A DNA stretch of 64,000 nt from an uncultured Mucilaginibacter sp. (GTDB lineage Bacteria; Bacteroidota; Bacteroidia; Sphingobacteriales; Sphingobacteriaceae), in contig NZ_CAMLHX010000010.1 in NCBI RefSeq assembly GCF_946479965.1, positions 33,564 through 97,563 of the forward strand. Reading direction: 5' to 3'. The notes beneath the pieces are model-generated. The model saw nothing but the letters and a program-made list of their open reading frames with translations, ran no database searches and was not told where the DNA came from. The translations under genes and the position numbers were made by a program. This document shows, piece after piece, positions 62,700-64,000 of the stretch (position 1 is its first letter; each line of letters begins with the position of its first letter).

Positions 62700-62707
62700 T
62701 TTTATTG

Positions 62708-62786
62708 AGTGAATGAGTGAGTTGTGAATTAGTGAATGTTAAGACGCGTTCATAATCACTAATTCACTCATTCAATAATTCATTAA
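62708..62786. repeat. Simple-sequence inverted repeat before the TPM gene
   Basis: Themes GAATGAGTGAGT and GTGAATTAGTGA on the left are mirrored by TCACTAATTCACTCATTC on the right. The element resembles in style the hairpin before gmk and ends about 10 bp before the ATG of the next gene. Confidence 0.6.
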
Positions 62787-62795
62787 TTGAATCAA

Positions 62796-63230
62796 ATGGA
62801 CCTATTCAACGACGACGAGCAGCAGCAAATACGCGATGCCATAGCCAAAGCGGAAAAGAACACTTCGGGCGAGATCCGCATCTGTGTTGAAAAAACCTGC
62901 AAGGATGATGTGCTTGACCGGGCCGCCAAATATTTCTATCAGTTGGATATGGATAAAACCAAGCTGCGCAATGGCGTGCTGATCTACCTGGCCACTGTAG
63001 ACCGTAAGTTTGCCATAATTGGCGATGCCGGTATAAATAAAATGGTGCCGGTTGATTTTTGGGATACCACCAAAAACGAAATGCTGGAGCAGTTTAAGCA
63101 AGGCAATTTAATTGATGGCATAGTAATAGGTATTACCCGTGCCGGCGAAAAGCTGGCCACATTTTTTCCTTGCGCAACGGATGATGTAAATGAGGTATCG
63201 GACGATGTGGCATTTATGGACGGCGACTAA
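62796..63230 (+). CDS. TPM-domain protein without signal peptide
   Basis: From ATG 62796 the protein is 144 residues and is a TPM (DUF477) domain: TSGEIRICVEKTCKDDVL, YFYQLDMDKTKLRNGVLIYL, IIGDAGINKMVP. It has no membrane segment, so it is likely cytoplasmic or bound to a partner. It lies between lemA and a second, membrane-anchored TPM gene, an arrangement I recall as common in Bacteroidota. A TTG codon at 62787 is an alternative start. Confidence 0.88.
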   Translation: MDLFNDDEQQQIRDAIAKAEKNTSGEIRICVEKTCKDDVLDRAAKYFYQLDMDKTKLRNGVLIYLATVDRKFAIIGDAGINKMVPVDFWDTTKNEMLEQFKQGNLIDGIVIGITRAGEKLATFFPCATDDVNEVSDDVAFMDGD

Positions 63231-63240
63231 AATTAAGCTA

Positions 63241-64000
63241 ATGTTTAAAAAACTTCTGATATTTTCCGGTCTGCTTTTGGTGGGCCTCTTCTCTTTCGCG
63301 CAGGATTTTCCTGAAAAATCAAATACACTGGTAACGGACTATACCAATACGTTGTCGGCCGATGAAAAACAGCGCCTGGAGAATAAACTGGTTGCTTTCG
63401 ATGATTCTACATCCATCCAGATAGCAGTGGTTGTAATGCGCTCAATCGGCGATTATGATGTGAACGAGTATGCTACTGAGTTAGGGCGCAAATGGGGAGT
63501 AGGGCACCAGGGCAAGAATAACGGCATTGTAGTGCTTGTGGCTAAAGACGACCGCAAACTATCTATACAAACGGGCTACGGCCTTGAAGGTGCCCTGCCT
63601 GATATTATTACCCAACAGATCCGCGTAAAAGAAATGAACCCCCGTTTTAAGGAGGGTGATTTTTACGGCGGACTGGATGCGGGCACCGAAGCTATTATTA
63701 AATACACCAAAGGCGAATATAAAGCTGACGCCAGGCCGGCCAGACGCAAGGGTAATGGCGGCGGCAGTCCCATTGGCTTTGTTGTGATAATAGTGATAGT
63801 AATACTGGTAATGATATTTCGCAAAGGTGGCGGCGGTGGCGGTGGCCAGGTAATTGGTCGTCGCGGCAGTGCAAGCCCTTTGTGGTGGATGTTAGCCGGC
63901 TCAATGATGAACAGCGGTAACCGCGGCGGCGGCTTTGGAGGTTTCTCCGGTGGTGGCGGTGGTTCAGGCGGCGGCGGCTTTGGTGGTTTTGGTGGCGGCA
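63241..64000 (+). CDS. Membrane-anchored TPM-domain protein, 3' end cut by window
   Basis: The protein opens with a signal peptide (FKKLLIFSGLLLVGLFSFAQ), a TPM domain (LVTDYTNTLSADEK, then IQIAVVVMRSIGDYDVNEYATE, quoted in part as VVVMRSIGDYDVNEY, and LSIQTGYGLEGALPD), and a membrane helix (SPIGFVVIIVIVILVMIF). The tail is a Gly-rich tract of the GGGFGGFSGGGGG kind that continues past the window end. Only 253 codons are seen. It starts 10 bp after the previous TPM gene, completing lemA-TPM-TPM. Confidence 0.9.
   Translation, partial: MFKKLLIFSGLLLVGLFSFAQDFPEKSNTLVTDYTNTLSADEKQRLENKLVAFDDSTSIQIAVVVMRSIGDYDVNEYATELGRKWGVGHQGKNNGIVVLVAKDDRKLSIQTGYGLEGALPDIITQQIRVKEMNPRFKEGDFYGGLDAGTEAIIKYTKGEYKADARPARRKGNGGGSPIGFVVIIVIVILVMIFRKGGGGGGGQVIGRRGSASPLWWMLAGSMMNSGNRGGGFGGFSGGGGGSGGGGFGGFGGG

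Noticed and set aside
1..64000. tRNA, rRNA and prophage genes
   Set aside because: I read the gaps for cloverleaf-like and phage gene signals and saw none; a tRNAscan or Infernal run would be decisive.

Overview
The window looks like chromosome from a member of the Bacteroidota, most likely a soil or plant-type Sphingobacteriaceae (Mucilaginibacter/Pedobacter-like). The reasons are the many families confined to or typical of that phylum (IPExxxVDY, DUF3109, DUF2480, DUF6427, RemB/Wzi-like barrel, two-domain SurA/PpiD foldase), promoter boxes of the Bacteroidota type (TAnnTTTG), weak Shine-Dalgarno sequences, and outer-membrane and Kdo/lipid A genes. The genus assignment is inference from gene content only. 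I saw no rRNA, tRNA, CRISPR array, prophage or conjugative module.

Layout. 1-9.5 kb: the end of a BamA/TamA-like barrel gene, pyruvate kinase behind an IPExxxVDY gene, then acpP-fabF-rnc (fatty acid synthesis and RNA processing) and yicC-gmk-nadD-crtO-like. 9.5-16.5 kb: RemB/Wzi-like barrel and GDP-mannose dehydratase (surface polysaccharide), DUF3109, DUF3108, DUF2480 and the PpiD-like foldase. 16.6-22 kb: a leftward run DUF6427, purQ, coaX, outer-membrane protein, lptC, ppiD-like, joining purine and CoA synthesis to envelope biogenesis. 22-26 kb: a MurG-like glycosyltransferase, two tandem paralogous small porins, an LpxH-like phosphoesterase, a 36-residue membrane ORF, a HAD nucleotidase and miaE. 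26.2-26.9 kb: a RAYT-type single-strand transposase flanked by REP palindromes; degenerate or complete copies of the same palindrome recur near 29.8, 39.7, 56.8 and 61.6 kb. 26.9-38 kb: dxs, scpA, DUF1569, then an NtrC-family response regulator, a Kup potassium transporter and a histidine kinase, with a sigma-54-type promoter and a 21-bp-spaced direct repeat in front of kup, followed by a CrtI-like oxidoreductase. 38-52.7 kb: a PLP-dependent sulfur amino acid enzyme, small secreted or membrane proteins, ligase plus ligase-associated exonuclease, a tail-specific protease, ftcD, parE, hemH and a MacB-like permease. 52.7-58 kb: a nucleotide-sugar operon (UDP-xylose synthase, galE, rfbB, CpsB-type phosphatase) and waaA. 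58-64 kb: a PhoX-like lipoprotein, an imelysin/di-heme peroxidase fusion, and lemA with two TPM-domain genes, the last one cut by the window end.

The most interesting signals are: (1) the RAYT/REP system; (2) the sigma-54 promoter with enhancer-like repeats placed between a sigma-54 activator gene and kup; (3) a recurring promoter arrangement in which a TAnnTTTG box ends only 3-6 bp before the start codon, implying leaderless mRNAs for several genes and correcting several start sites; (4) an operator-like GTGTTGCA cluster before a small membrane protein gene; (5) the PhoX and imelysin/peroxidase pair. Several start sites below are placed downstream of the longest reading frame because of family alignment or promoter position.
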